Of a DNA stretch of 14,390 bases, positions 7,244 to 14,087 are shown piece after piece. The translations under genes and the position numbers were made by a program. The DNA is taken from assembly GCA_017390225.1 (NCBI GenBank), contig JAFPCL010000228.1:1-14390 (forward strand), read 5' to 3'. The notes under the pieces were generated by a model, which was given only the letters and a program-made list of their open reading frames with translations, ran no database searches and was not told the origin of the DNA. Source of the stretch: Clostridia bacterium. Lineage in GTDB: Bacteria; Bacillota; Clostridia; CAKSNL01; HGM11501. Each line of letters opens with the position of its first letter. Position 1 is the stretch's first letter.

Positions 7244-7819
7244 ATGAGAGAACATTTAAAAATCGGCTTTGCCCTGACAGGCTCTTTTTGCACCTTTGAA
7301 AAAGTATTTCCGCAGATGGAAGCACTGACACAAGCGGGAATCGAGATTGTTCCCATCATGAGTGAGCGTGTTTTTTCTATGGATACACGCTTTGGATCGG
7401 CGGAAAAATGGCGCATCAAAATGGAAGAGATTACAAAAAATCCTATTTTAACGACACTGCAAGATGTTGAACCCATCGGTCCGAAAAAGATGATTGATGC
7501 CTTGGTAATTGCTCCTTGCACGGGAAGCACACTTTCCAAACTGGCATCGGGAATGGCGGATACATCCGTTTCTATGGCGGCAAAGTCTACTCTTCGCAAT
7601 GAACGCCCTGTGATTCTGGCTGTGTCCACCAATGACGGCTTGGGTGCTGCCGCCAAAAATATCGGACTTTTGCACGCGATGAAGAACTTTTATTTTGTGC
7701 CATACGGGCAAGATGATCCGGAGCACAAGCCCAATTCCTTGGTGGCGCATTTTGATAAGCTTTTGCCCACGGTAACAGCCGCCATGGCAGGACGGCAACT
7801 ACAGCCGGTGCTGGAATAA
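7244..7819 (+). CDS. dpaB: Dipicolinate synthase subunit B
   Basis: This 191-aa flavoprotein-fold subunit (SpoVFB) partners DpaA. Recognised features are IGFALTGSFCTF at the N-terminus, the IVPIMSERVFSMDTRFG stretch, DALVIAPCTGSTLSKLA (a flavoprotein-like phosphate-binding loop), ADTSVSMAAKSTLRNERP and a C-terminal PYGQDDPEHKPNSLVA, all typical of the family. ATG 7244 lies 5 bases behind AGGGG (7234-7238). A GTG at 7238, overlapping the dpaA stop as GTGA, is an alternative that adds two residues. With dpaA it marks the organism as able to make DPA by the SpoVF route, rather than by the EtfA-dependent route used by clostridia lacking these genes. A hairpin terminator follows within a few bases. 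Confidence 0.95.
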   Translation: MREHLKIGFALTGSFCTFEKVFPQMEALTQAGIEIVPIMSERVFSMDTRFGSAEKWRIKMEEITKNPILTTLQDVEPIGPKKMIDALVIAPCTGSTLSKLASGMADTSVSMAAKSTLRNERPVILAVSTNDGLGAAAKNIGLLHAMKNFYFVPYGQDDPEHKPNSLVAHFDKLLPTVTAAMAGRQLQPVLE

Positions 7820-7821
7820 AA

Positions 7822-7864
7822 AAAGGTCAAAGAACCCGGGAAAAGCAGGGATTCTTTGACCTTT
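7822..7864 (+). terminator. Terminator hairpin after dpaB
   Basis: AAAGGTCAAAGAA (7822-7834) pairs perfectly with TTCTTTGACCTTT (7852-7864); CCC/GGG can extend the stem with one bulged A. The downstream tail is T-rich but broken (TTTATTGATTGTTTT). Nearly symmetric, so it may work in both directions. Confidence 0.75.
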
Positions 7865-7917
7865 ATTGATTGTTTTAAGAATAAGAACGCATATTAAGCT
7901 TTTTTGCGGTCTGCGCT
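7822..7917. repeat. ~96-bp direct repeat, copy 1
   Basis: This block matches 8044-8140 from AAAGGTCAAAGAA through to GCGGTCTGCGCT. The last ~65 bases differ at only two positions (C/T and G/A); the hairpin loop is the only strongly diverged part, with a one-base length difference. It starts two bases after the dpaB stop and contains the dpaB terminator hairpin. Confidence 0.93.
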
Positions 7918-8043
7918 AACGGAGAAAGAAAAAAGATGCAGAACGGACAAACTGAATGGATACGGCAGATTCATCTGCCGTATCCCATCCCGAAGGCGTA
8001 CAAAGGTACGCCGAGCGGTGAAGTTTGTTCGTAGCAAAAAAGC
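7898..8043. other. Structured element with 10-bp terminal inverted repeats and nested hairpins
   Basis: GCTTTTTTGC (7898-7907) is the exact reverse complement of GCAAAAAAGC (8034-8043). Inside, ACGGACAAACT (7943-7953) pairs with AGTTTGTTCGT (8022-8032, one G-T), enclosing two perfect hairpins: GGATACGGCAGAT (7958-7970) with 7973-7985, and GGCGTAC (7995-8001) with GTACGCC (8006-8012) around AAAG. TGC 7937-7939 can also pair with GCA 8034-8036. The result is a three-way junction. A short open frame across it (7904-8092) looks accidental. It could be a MITE-like or other small dispersed element, or a structured RNA; I cannot tell which. Confidence 0.7.
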
Positions 8044-8087
8044 AAAGGTCAAAGAAATCCGAAAACAACAAATATTCTTTGACTTTT
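8036..8087 (-). terminator. Terminator hairpin after the phosphofructokinase gene
   Basis: Read on the minus strand, AAAAGTCAAAGAA (8087-8075) pairs with TTCTTTGACCTTT (8056-8044) with one A-C mismatch, and a six-T run (8041-8036) lies just beyond. It is the second copy of the hairpin found after dpaB and lies ~58 bases beyond the stop codon. Confidence 0.65.
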
Positions 8088-8140
8088 ATTGATTATTTTA
8101 AGAATAAGAACGCATATTAAGCTTTTTTGCGGTCTGCGCT
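8044..8140. repeat. ~97-bp direct repeat, copy 2
   Basis: Second copy of 7822-7917, in the same orientation, 126 bases after the first one ends. It begins exactly where the right inverted repeat GCAAAAAAGC stops and ends four bases before the stop codon of the minus-strand phosphofructokinase gene. Confidence 0.93.
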
Positions 8141-8144
8141 TTTT

Positions 8145-9371
8145 TTACGGGCGAATGATGTGAACGGGGAGACCGTCTTCATATTCCGGATAGCTTTCGC
8201 CTTCAATCAGGGGACGAGCGTAAGCAACAAATTCTTCGGTAACGTCGTTGCCGCGTTCGTTGAGCCATTCGCGAGGTACCATCTTTTCGATGTTAGCGGC
8301 TTCGGCAATGTCGCAGGGAGCAACAGACAGCTTATAGGGATTGGTGGATTCACGGACATAAGCCATCATTCTGCCGGTCATGCCGGAGATTGCGGCTTCT
8401 GCGGCGGCTTTGCCGACGGCGCGGGATTCCGTGAGGTCGGTCTTCGATGCCAAATGGGCGGCGCAGCGCTGGAATACGTTCAGTTCCACGGCACGTGCTT
8501 TGTAACCCAGCTTATCGCGGACGGCATTTTCCAATACTTTGCCGGCGCCGCTTAAATATTTGTGACCGAATACGTCTACAGCGCCGCTGGCGGTGCTTTC
8601 GCAAACATATACGCCGTTTTCGTCGCGGATGCCTTCGGAGATGGCAACAATCACGACTTTTTTCTGCTTGACGAGAGCATCGACATCTTCTAAGAATTCA
8701 TCCATCTTGAAGGGAGCTTCCGGCAGATAAATCAGTTCGGGAGAGGGATGACCTTCGCCACGAGCCAAAGCGGAAGCGGCGGCAAGCCAGCCGGCATTTC
8801 TGCCCATGATTTCAACAATCAGAACACTGTTCATATCATATACACGGGTGTCGCGCGCCATTTCACGAATGGCGGTGGCAATGAACTTGGCGGCACTGCC
8901 GTAGCCGGGGCAGTGGTCGGTGACATTCAGGTCATTGTCGATGGTCTTGGGAACACCCATGATGCAGATATCGTAATCGATTTTCTTTGCATATTCGCTG
9001 AGGCGATATACGGTATCCATGGAATCGTTACCGCCGATATACAAGAAGTAACGAATATTGTGCTTTTTGAATACTTCAAAAGCGGCATTGTAGTCCGTGG
9101 GGTCAACCTCGGGCTTGGCAAGCTTCTTGCGGCAAGAGCCGAGATAAGCGGAAGGGGTTTTCACCAGCTTTTCACGGTCGGCGGGATCGGCAAAAATTTC
9201 GCCCAAATCAATGAAGTTTTCCTTGAGAAGACCTTCAATACCGTGAACCATACCGAGAATCTTTCCGTCAAAGCCGGAAGCCATAGCGCCTTCGATAACG
9301 CCGCATAAAGAAGCATTGATAGCCGCTGTGGGACCGCCGGATTGACCAACTACTAAATTTCCTTTCAACAT
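8145..9371 (-). CDS. pfp: PPi-dependent 6-phosphofructokinase (diphosphate-fructose-6-phosphate 1-phosphotransferase)
   Basis: This 408-aa protein is a phosphofructokinase-family enzyme: GQSGGPTAAINAS at the N-terminus, IGGNDSMDT (112-120), GVPKTIDNDL (139-148), CPGYGSAAKF and EIMGRNAGWL (187-196). Aspartate at position 116 (glycine in ATP enzymes) and lysine 142 in PKTIDND (glycine in the E. coli ATP enzyme) are the known markers of pyrophosphate use, so PPi is the predicted phosphoryl donor and the reaction would be reversible. The first Asp of the usual GGDDS is Asn here. The start at 9371 lies 9 bases behind AAAGGA (9386-9381); an ATG at 9389 would overlap that site. malQ ends 21 bases upstream, so the two form an operon linking glucan breakdown to glycolysis. 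Confidence 0.93.
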   Translation of the reverse strand: MLKGNLVVGQSGGPTAAINASLCGVIEGAMASGFDGKILGMVHGIEGLLKENFIDLGEIFADPADREKLVKTPSAYLGSCRKKLAKPEVDPTDYNAAFEVFKKHNIRYFLYIGGNDSMDTVYRLSEYAKKIDYDICIMGVPKTIDNDLNVTDHCPGYGSAAKFIATAIREMARDTRVYDMNSVLIVEIMGRNAGWLAAASALARGEGHPSPELIYLPEAPFKMDEFLEDVDALVKQKKVVIVAISEGIRDENGVYVCESTASGAVDVFGHKYLSGAGKVLENAVRDKLGYKARAVELNVFQRCAAHLASKTDLTESRAVGKAAAEAAISGMTGRMMAYVRESTNPYKLSVAPCDIAEAANIEKMVPREWLNERGNDVTEEFVAYARPLIEGESYPEYEDGLPVHIIRP

Positions 9372-9392
9372 GTTAAAACATCCTTTCATAAA

Positions 9393-10877
9393 TTATATGC
9401 GTTTATATATTTCATTCATACGACGAATCCGTGAAACGTCGAGTTCGTCCAAAGCATGGTGGGTGATACGGAAAGACCAATTGTCTTCTGCGGCAACACC
9501 CGGTTTGTTCATTTTTGTGTCGCTTCCGTAGGCAAGAAGATCCTGCACAGGCACAATGGCAACACCGGCGGAAGAAGCCCAAACGGCACGAATCATGGCA
9601 GGCACGGATGCACTGTCTTTTCCGCCGTCGCCCCAACGATCCCCTGTGTAGCCCACATAGTCTAAAGCAAAGCTTCGCTGAGAAGGCGTTGCTTCCCAGA
9701 GCCAACCCAAAAGTGTATTGTTATCATGGGTGCCGGTGTAGGCAACGGTGTTTTGAATATAGCGGTGGGGAAGATGGATGCTGTTGTCATGCTCATCTAA
9801 AAAGGCAAATTGCAAAACACGCATCCCGGGAAGCCCGGATTCCGAAAGAAGAGAAATGACGCCGTCGTCCAAGGCGCCGAGATCCTCGGCAATCAGCGGA
9901 GCTTTCGGGAAGGCTTCAAATATTTTGGAAAAAAGCTTCATGCCGGGGCCTTCTATCCATGCACCGTCTTTGGGTGTTTTTCCTTTGGGAATGGACCAAT
10001 AGGCGGAAAAACCGCGGAAATGGTCGAGCCGCACGGCATCAAAGAGAGAAAGTGCCGATCTGATTCTGCGAATCCACCAAGAATATCCGTCTTTTTCCAT
10101 GGCATCCCAATTGTACAGGGGATTGCCCCAATGCTGCCCTTCGGCGGCAAAATAATCCGGCGGACATCCGGCAGAAGATGCAGGCGTGCCGTCTTCCGAC
10201 AGATCAAACAGCTCAGGATTTGCATATACATCGGCACTGTCTGCCCCCACGTATATCGGCATGTCACCAATCAAACGAATCCCTAATTTGTTGACAGCTT
10301 CTTTAAAAGCTTTCCATTGACGGAAAAACAGGAACTGCACAAAAGAATGATACTTAATTTCTTCTTCATCGGCTGTAATGTCTTCAAATGCATACCAGGC
10401 CGCATCGTTATTTTTTTCTTTGAGTGCCATATAGCGCGCATAGCCCATGAGCCAATTTTTTTCTTCTTCGCAAAAGGCGGAAAACTCGGCTTTTAATTTA
10501 GCATCCATGCGAGCAAAGGCACGGCGCAGGGTGAGAGGACGAATTTTTTCAACCAGTGCGTAATCTGTAGAGTAGGGGGAAGGTGCTTCATTGGCTTTTC
10601 GCTCCTCTTCCGTGATCAGCCCCTCTTCAAACAAAAGACCGGGGTCAATCAAGAGCGGATTGCCGGCAAAGGCACTTTTGCCCGCATAGGGCGAATGATA
10701 GCTGTCCGTGGGACTCACGGGAAGCATTTGCCACAGAGAAAAGCCCATGGCTTTGAGCTTCTCGGCAAATAAAACCGCCTCTTTTCCCAAAGTGCCGATT
10801 CCGTATGGACCGGGGAGGGAAGTGATGTGCAGAAGAACACCACCGGCGCGGTTTTGGGTTAAAACACTTGTGGTCAT
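9393..10877 (-). CDS. malQ: 4-alpha-glucanotransferase (amylomaltase)
   Basis: This 494-aa glycoside hydrolase family 77 enzyme transfers alpha-1,4-glucan segments between maltodextrins and releases glucose in the cytoplasm. The catalytic set is intact: nucleophile D285 in RLDHFRG, acid/base E331 in AEDLG and D385 in TGTHDNNT. Other family marks are AGGVLLHITSLPGPYGIGT (11-29), WQMLPVSPT (49-57), GDMPIYVGADSADVYANP (204-221) and the CPPDYF-x(5)-HWGNPLYNW loop. The length is normal for the bacterial type without N-terminal extensions. AAGGA on the minus strand lies 10 bases before the ATG at 10877. It leads the malQ-pfp operon, driven by the promoter at 10913-10941. Confidence 0.97.
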   Translation of the reverse strand: MTTSVLTQNRAGGVLLHITSLPGPYGIGTLGKEAVLFAEKLKAMGFSLWQMLPVSPTDSYHSPYAGKSAFAGNPLLIDPGLLFEEGLITEEERKANEAPSPYSTDYALVEKIRPLTLRRAFARMDAKLKAEFSAFCEEEKNWLMGYARYMALKEKNNDAAWYAFEDITADEEEIKYHSFVQFLFFRQWKAFKEAVNKLGIRLIGDMPIYVGADSADVYANPELFDLSEDGTPASSAGCPPDYFAAEGQHWGNPLYNWDAMEKDGYSWWIRRIRSALSLFDAVRLDHFRGFSAYWSIPKGKTPKDGAWIEGPGMKLFSKIFEAFPKAPLIAEDLGALDDGVISLLSESGLPGMRVLQFAFLDEHDNSIHLPHRYIQNTVAYTGTHDNNTLLGWLWEATPSQRSFALDYVGYTGDRWGDGGKDSASVPAMIRAVWASSAGVAIVPVQDLLAYGSDTKMNKPGVAAEDNWSFRITHHALDELDVSRIRRMNEIYKRI

Positions 10878-10912
10878 GATGTTTCATTCCTTATTTGACT
10901 TTCAATTATTTT

Positions 10913-10941
10913 ATTATACTGTATTTTAAAAAAAAAGTCAA
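10913..10941 (-). promoter_or_regulatory. Sigma-A promoter of malQ-pfp
   Basis: On the minus strand TTGACT (10941-10936), a 17-base spacer and TATAAT (10918-10913) form an 11-of-12 match to consensus. Transcription would start near 10906, about 29 bases before the malQ ATG. Confidence 0.8.
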
Positions 10942-10954
10942 GGCATAAGAGAAG

Positions 10955-10971
10955 AAGTTATGGAATAACTT
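10955..10971. promoter_or_regulatory. Perfect 7-3-7 dyad between divergent promoters, possible operator
   Basis: AAGTTAT (10955-10961), GGA, ATAACTT (10965-10971) is an exact inverted repeat. It lies 14 bases upstream of the malQ -35 box and 15 bases upstream of the transporter -35 box, so a bound dimer could affect both promoters. No T-tract follows, so it is not a terminator. Confidence 0.4.
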
Positions 10972-10986
10972 TAGCAAAAATGTCAA

Positions 10987-11014
10987 TGGACTTTTTTGTT
11001 ATTTTATGTATAAT
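10987..11014 (+). promoter_or_regulatory. Sigma-A promoter of the first transporter gene
   Basis: TGGACT (10987-10992, four of six) is followed after 16 bases by a perfect TATAAT (11009-11014). The predicted start near 11021 overlaps the beginning of the GAAAGGGG ribosome binding site region (11024-11031), so the leader is very short. Confidence 0.65.
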
Positions 11015-11039
11015 AAAACAAAAGAAAGGGGCATATCCG

Positions 11040-11915
11040 ATGCGTGATTATTTATTTTTATTGTTTTCTGTTTTTTTGACAACGGGAGATTTTGCTTGCA
11101 ATAAACTATATCAGAAAAAAGCAGGTGCATCCTTGGTCGCGGGATTGTTGTTCAATGCAATGATGGGGCTTTTTATGGGGTTGATATTTTTAATCCCTAT
11201 TCTTATTAAGGGAAACTATGTGTTGTGCACACCATATTCTTTGGCGATGGCATGCATAGCGACAATTCTTGTGTCTGCATACAATACAATCGGATTTAAG
11301 ATTATGAAGTCCGGAAGTATGGCACTATATACCATGTTTTTAATGACCGGTGGGATGCTGGTTCCTTATGTGTGGGGACTTTTTTATTTGGACGAGGAAT
11401 TTTCGTTGATCCGTACTGCGGGACTTCTTATGATAATGTTTGCTGTTTTTTTAGCAAATTATGAAAAGCAGAAAACCAACAAGAAACAGGTTTTATGGTG
11501 TTTGCTGGTGTTCTTTTTTGACGGCATTGTCAGCATAGTGTCAAAATCACATCAGATAGAAGCCGTTCGACCGCATGTTTCAGCGGCAGAGTTTGTGATG
11601 TTGTCGGGCCTTTGCCGCTTTGTTCTGATGGGAACTCTTTATCTGATTGTGACTAAGAAAACAAAGAGCAAACCGGTGAAGGTTCGCAGTGTTACCGGTG
11701 TTGTTTTGGGTTCGGCAGCGACGAGCGGGCTTTCGTATTTATTGGTTCTTCTGGGCGCAAAAAGCATTCCGGTTACGGTGCTCTATCCATTGGTGACCGG
11801 TGGCTGTATGGTGATTCCCGCTTTGGTCGGCGTGGCGTTTTTTAAAGATAAACTGACGCCTCGTGTGGCAGTCAGTGTGGCTATTTGCTTTGCGGCAACA
11901 TTCATGTTTCTTTAA
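11040..11915 (+). CDS. EamA/DMT-superfamily-like membrane transporter, first of a tandem pair
   Basis: This 291-aa, strongly hydrophobic protein has about ten membrane segments in two five-helix halves, the drug/metabolite transporter plan. Marked motifs are GDFACNK (16-22) in the first helix, KSGSMALYT (90-98), VPYVWGLF (108-115), a charged loop near 140-150 and TVLYPLVTGG (246-255) followed by FFKDK, which parallels the EamA second-half pattern ending in an acidic residue. Substrate is unknown; DMT members export amino acids, nucleosides or cationic compounds. GAAAGGGG (11024-11031) lies 8 bases before ATG 11040; an in-frame ATG at 10980 is upstream of the promoter and is rejected. It is collinear with the gene at 12026, with no gap in the alignment. 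No terminator follows, so the pair may be co-transcribed. Confidence 0.85.
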   Translation: MRDYLFLLFSVFLTTGDFACNKLYQKKAGASLVAGLLFNAMMGLFMGLIFLIPILIKGNYVLCTPYSLAMACIATILVSAYNTIGFKIMKSGSMALYTMFLMTGGMLVPYVWGLFYLDEEFSLIRTAGLLMIMFAVFLANYEKQKTNKKQVLWCLLVFFFDGIVSIVSKSHQIEAVRPHVSAAEFVMLSGLCRFVLMGTLYLIVTKKTKSKPVKVRSVTGVVLGSAATSGLSYLLVLLGAKSIPVTVLYPLVTGGCMVIPALVGVAFFKDKLTPRVAVSVAICFAATFMFL

Positions 11916-12025
11916 ATGGTTGTCTTGTGCAAAAAAACTGTTTTGTGCAAATGGAAGAAGTTTCTTAATATTTCATAGACTTTTGTTATGCATTATCTGT
12001 AGAGGAGAAAAGGAGGAAATGTGCA

Positions 12026-12901
12026 ATGCGCAACTATATGATGGTTCTGATTGCTGTTTTATTTATGGCAGGGGATTTTGCCTGCAATAAAATGTATCAG
12101 AAAAAAGCAGGCACGTCGTTGGTCATGGGATTGAAATTTAATTCTCTGCTTGGACTTTTTACCGGCATTATTTTTTTGATTCCCATTCTCATTCAAAAGG
12201 GAACGGTTTCTTGTACAGCTTTTTCTCTTATCTTAGCAAGCCTGATGACTGTTTTTGTAACCACCTACAATATCATCGGGTTTCGCATTATGAAATCCGG
12301 CAGTATGGCACTTTACACGTTGTTTTTAATGACCGGGGGCATGATGGTGCCGTATGTGTGGGGCTTGTTTTTCTTACAAGAAGAGTTCTCGCTTCAACGC
12401 ACCGTGGGATTGCTATTTATGATTATTGCTGTTGTTTGGGCAAACTATGCAAAAAAACAAACCGCAAAATTGCAGGTTTGTTTGTGTGTTTTGGTGTTCT
12501 TTTTGAACGGGTTTGTCAGTGTAATATCAAAAATGCATCAAGTGGAAGAAACGTTGCCCCATATTTCGGCAACGGAATTTGTAATGCTTTCGGGCTTTTG
12601 CCGCTTTGTTTTGGCAGGTGTTTTGTATTTGCTCGTCAGAAAAAGAGCAGACCGTAAAGGAAATGAAACACGGGGACTGCCTGTCATTATTGCGGCATCG
12701 GCAGTTTGCAGCGGATTATCTTATTTACTGCAACTTTTGGGGGCACAAAATCTTCCGGCAACGGTATTATATCCGTTGGTCACGGGCGGCGGTATGGTGT
12801 TTACCGCGCTTGCCGGTGTGATCTTTTTTAAAGAAAAGCCGTCTCGTCGTGTGGTGCTTGGCGTGGTCGTATGTTTTTTGGCAACCTTTTTGTTTTTGTA
12901 A
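12026..12901 (+). CDS. EamA/DMT-superfamily-like membrane transporter, second of a tandem pair
   Basis: This 291-aa protein aligns with the gene at 11040 from end to end without gaps; by hand count 178 of 291 residues (61%) are identical. The shared core includes GDFACNKMYQKKAG, IMKSGSMALYT, LMTGGMMVPYVWGLF, EFVMLSG-x-CRFVL and the TVLYPLVTGG block, while the loop at about 205-220 is the least conserved part. The pair arose by tandem duplication, and the identity level says it is old. DMT proteins of this size can work as monomers or homodimers, and some adjacent pairs (for example SMR or EmrE-like types) work as heterodimers; which applies here is unknown. AGGAGG (12011-12016) lies 9 bases before ATG 12026. 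The 110-base gap after the first gene has no clear sigma-A promoter. A bidirectional terminator follows. Confidence 0.85.
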   Translation: MRNYMMVLIAVLFMAGDFACNKMYQKKAGTSLVMGLKFNSLLGLFTGIIFLIPILIQKGTVSCTAFSLILASLMTVFVTTYNIIGFRIMKSGSMALYTLFLMTGGMMVPYVWGLFFLQEEFSLQRTVGLLFMIIAVVWANYAKKQTAKLQVCLCVLVFFLNGFVSVISKMHQVEETLPHISATEFVMLSGFCRFVLAGVLYLLVRKRADRKGNETRGLPVIIAASAVCSGLSYLLQLLGAQNLPATVLYPLVTGGGMVFTALAGVIFFKEKPSRRVVLGVVVCFLATFLFL

Positions 12902-12919
12902 ATGATAGATGCGGTAATC

Positions 12920-12958
12920 AAAAAAAAGACTTCGCAGAAATTTACGAAGTCTTTTTTT
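12920..12958. terminator. Bidirectional terminator between the transporter pair and rplT
   Basis: A run of eight A residues and GACTTCG (12928-12934) pair with CGAAGTC (12945-12951) and seven T residues (12952-12958) across a 10-base loop. The A/T runs give a U-tract on either strand, so it serves both the plus-strand transporters and the minus-strand rplT. Confidence 0.9.
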
Positions 12959-12972
12959 GATGAAATTATAGC

Positions 12973-13326
12973 TTATCTGGCAGCCTTTGCGGTTTCAACC
13001 AGCTTTGCAAAGCCCTGAGGATCGTTGATAGCGATCTCGGAAAGCATTTTACGGTTTAAGGTAATGTTTGCTTTCTTCAGGCCATTCATGAAGGTAGAGT
13101 AGTTCATACCATTCATTTTGCATGCTGCGCTGATACGGGTGATCCAAAGACGACGGAAGTCTCTCTTCTTTCTCTTTCTGCCAACGTATGCATATGCTAA
13201 GGATTTGAATACAGCCTGCTTTGCAATTCTGAACTGCTTAGAGCGAGCACCGCGATAACCCTTTGCAAGTTTTAAGATTTTTTTATGTGTTTTCTTTGTG
13301 CCGAGAGCACCTTTTACTCTTGCCAT
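12973..13326 (-). CDS. rplT: 50S ribosomal protein L20
   Basis: This 117-aa basic protein is full length. It begins MARVKGALGTKKTHKKILKL, contains GYRGARSKQFRIAKQAV and the RKRKKRDFRRLWITRI block, and ends in the globular part that binds 23S rRNA. L20 is an early assembly protein of the large subunit and in Bacillota it also represses its own operon by binding the leader mRNA. AGGAGG (13339-13334 on the minus strand) lies 7 bases before the ATG. It is the last gene of infC-rpmI-rplT, 21 bases after rpmI. Confidence 0.98.
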   Translation of the reverse strand: MARVKGALGTKKTHKKILKLAKGYRGARSKQFRIAKQAVFKSLAYAYVGRKRKKRDFRRLWITRISAACKMNGMNYSTFMNGLKKANITLNRKMLSEIAINDPQGFAKLVETAKAAR

Positions 13327-13347
13327 GATGCGTTTCCTCCTTTAAAA

Positions 13348-13545
13348 TTATTTGTACGGGATGAGCTTCTTCATTACTTTTGCGTTCGGTACGGAGCAGT
13401 AAGTGCCGGTACGAAGTCTTCTCTTTCTCTTGGTATCCTTCTTGGTGAGGATATGGCTCTTGAAAGCTCTTCCGCGCTTGATTTTACCGGATTTCGTAAG
13501 CTTGAAACGCTTTGCGGCGCCTCTGTGTGTTTTGATTTTGGGCAT
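13348..13545 (-). CDS. rpmI: 50S ribosomal protein L35
   Basis: This 65-aa, very basic protein has the usual L35 length and start, MPKIKTHRGAAKRF, with KSGKIKRGRAFKSHILTKK and a C-terminal KVMKKLIPYK. ATG 13545 lies 8 bases behind AAGGAG (13559-13554 on the minus strand). It lies 29 bases after the infC stop and 21 before rplT in the conserved three-gene order. Confidence 0.98.
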   Translation of the reverse strand: MPKIKTHRGAAKRFKLTKSGKIKRGRAFKSHILTKKDTKRKRRLRTGTYCSVPNAKVMKKLIPYK

Positions 13546-13574
13546 AACAGACACTCCTTCTTTTAAATTTTACT

Positions 13575-14087
13575 TTACGATTGTTTGGGTGTAATGACCA
13601 TGGTCATATTTTTACCATCCAGCTTGGGCTTCTTCTCAACGGTACCAACTTCTGCAACTTCCTGTTCCACACGCTCTAAAAGCTGCATACCAATGGCGGC
13701 ATAAGCTACTTCTCTTCCGCGGAAACGGACGGTTGCCTTGACTTTGTCGCCGGCTTTTAAGAACTTAATGGCATTTTTCAGCTTGGTTTGAAAATCGTGC
13801 TCGTCGATGGAAGGGGAGAAGCGCACTTCTTTGATATCCATAGTGCGTTGATTCTTCCGCGCTTCTTTCTCGCGCTTTGCTTCTTCAAAACAGAACTTAC
13901 CATAGTCCATGATCTTGCATACGGGCGGCTTTGCCTGGGGCGCAATTTTTACTAAATCCAGCCCCTGTTCCGTTGCGATTTTTTGCGCTTCTCTGGCAGA
14001 CATAATGCCAAGCTGCGCACCATCGGGTCCGATCAAGCGAAGTTCGCTGTCACGAATCTCTTCATTAATCATCAAATTCTTGCTAAT
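13575..14087 (-). CDS. infC: Translation initiation factor IF-3 (AUU start)
   Basis: This 170-aa factor binds the 30S subunit, keeps it apart from 50S and discriminates against non-standard start codons. Motifs include LMINEEIRDSELRLIGPDG, DLVKIAPQAKPPVCKIMDYG, KEVRFSPSIDEHDF and a VKATVRFRGRE segment near the C-terminal domain, with typical length. The start is placed at ATT (14087-14085): GGAGG (14100-14096) is 8 bases upstream, and the family sequence begins I/M-S-K-N-L-M-I-N-E. The first in-frame ATG (14072) is too far from the ribosome site, and GTG at 14096 lies inside it. AUU or other rare starts in infC are known to allow IF-3 to repress its own synthesis. Confidence 0.96.
   Translation of the reverse strand: MSKNLMINEEIRDSELRLIGPDGAQLGIMSAREAQKIATEQGLDLVKIAPQAKPPVCKIMDYGKFCFEEAKREKEARKNQRTMDIKEVRFSPSIDEHDFQTKLKNAIKFLKAGDKVKATVRFRGREVAYAAIGMQLLERVEQEVAEVGTVEKKPKLDGKNMTMVITPKQS

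Noticed and set aside
7904..8092. 62-codon plus-strand frame rich in Arg and Lys
   Set aside because: No ribosome site, lies across inverted repeats and the terminator repeat, and its composition reflects the hairpin sequence; likely a chance frame.
7822..8140. CRISPR-like repeat-spacer pattern
   Set aside because: Only two repeats, 96 bp long, containing terminator hairpins; no cas genes nearby.
8748..9308. 186-codon plus-strand frame opposite the phosphofructokinase gene
   Set aside because: Antisense shadow of a conserved enzyme; no ribosome site.
11952..12010. Independent promoter for the second transporter gene
   Set aside because: Best -10 candidates (such as CATTAT at 11991) have no acceptable -35 partner; co-transcription with the first gene is simpler.
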